Below are positions 63,903 to 64,000 of a stretch of 64,000 nt of DNA, one piece after another. The position numbers and the translations under genes are program-made. The stretch lies in assembly GCA_021325675.1 (NCBI GenBank), contig JAJTCM010000009.1:53370-117369 (forward strand), in the 5' to 3' direction. The stretch comes from Crocinitomicaceae bacterium. Its GTDB lineage: Bacteria > Bacteroidota > Bacteroidia > Flavobacteriales_D > Crocinitomicaceae. The notes below the pieces were generated by a model. That model made no database searches. It was not told where the DNA came from and was given only the letters and a program-made list of their open reading frames with translations. Position 1 is the stretch's first letter; each line of letters begins with the position of its first letter.

Positions 63903-63938
63903 CAAAAAAACCCTGACTACAAAGTAACCAGGGTTTTA
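63903..63938 (-). terminator. Terminator of the rRNA operon
   Basis: On the minus strand AAAACCCTGGTTACTTTG leads into a hairpin (ACCCTG paired with CAGGGT), followed by a run of seven T just after the 5S gene. It ends the rRNA transcript coming from the right. Confidence 0.8.
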
Positions 63939-63943
63939 TAAAA

Positions 63944-64000
63944 GTGGCGTCGTCTTACTCTCCCACGATCAAAATCGCAGTACCATCAGCGCAAGCAGGC
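63944..64000 (-). rRNA. 5S ribosomal RNA, 3' end (partial)
   Basis: The minus strand reads GCTGATGGTACTGCG … GTGGGAGAGTAAGACG ACGCCAC, which is the conserved 3' half of bacterial 5S rRNA (GATGGTACTGC, GGGAGAGTA, closing helix). The gene runs off the right edge of the window, so 23S and 16S should lie further right, transcribed leftwards. A strong intrinsic terminator follows directly. Confidence 0.88.

Overview
The window (about 45% G+C by eye) is chromosomal DNA from a Bacteroidota bacterium, most likely a member of the Flavobacteriales. My best guess is the Crocinitomicaceae (Fluviicola-like), but I cannot test that here. The evidence is: type IX secretion (T9SS) cargo with a gliding-type C-terminal domain next to PorP/SprF and OmpA-type genes; FKBP lipoproteins of the GldI kind; DUF1573, WG-repeat and TlpA-like secreted proteins; no Shine-Dalgarno sequences; and promoters of the Bacteroidota form TTG-N19-23-TANNTTTG.

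Layout. 1-14.2 kb is mostly housekeeping: the 3' part of uvrB, a DMT exporter, a NatA/NatB-like ABC exporter, ligA, a chalcone-isomerase-like protein, an outer-membrane barrel, dapA, two secreted unknowns, an NrnA-like phosphoesterase overlapping two FKBP lipoproteins, and an M23/LysM peptidase. 14.4-21.5 kb holds a degenerate patatin, a LolD/FtsX-type ABC pair, two about 91% identical TlpA-like thioredoxin proteins made by a tandem duplication (with a chimeric relic gene at the junction), and a CPBP protease. 21.5-29.9 kb is a surface module: three tandem phage-tail-collar proteins, a 920-residue secreted protein with two DUF3494 (ice-binding-like) domains, and PorP/SprF and OmpA/PorE-like partners. 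This module is bracketed on both sides by a pair of 23-bp repeats about 110 bp apart.

29.9-32.5 kb is the phenylacetyl-CoA epoxidase operon paaABCD on the minus strand, without paaE. 32.6-44.9 kb carries a WG-repeat protein, trmD, a Sua5/TsaC protein, two DUF1573 proteins, a CAP-domain protein coupled to a PlsC-like acyltransferase, pabB overlapping tilS, and a heptosyltransferase-like gene. 45-51.2 kb has a phosphohexomutase, a PaaI-like thioesterase, a MarR regulator, and a FadN-like/FadA beta-oxidation pair that could act downstream of PaaABCD. 51.2-63.8 kb holds a UDG-like protein, aroC, a SirB1-like protein, several secreted unknowns, a membrane-anchored MutS-like ATPase overlapping an ABC ATPase, an IGHMBP2-type helicase and a PAS-SpoIIE phosphatase. 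The window ends inside a 5S rRNA gene on the minus strand, so an rRNA operon lies to the right.

The most unusual signals are a dispersed 23-bp repeat (eight good copies and one weak one, often in pairs, once inside tilS in frame), the duplication scar at 17.0-21.0 kb, and the repeat-bracketed collar/adhesin module. No CRISPR array, transposase, tRNA gene or replication origin was recognised.
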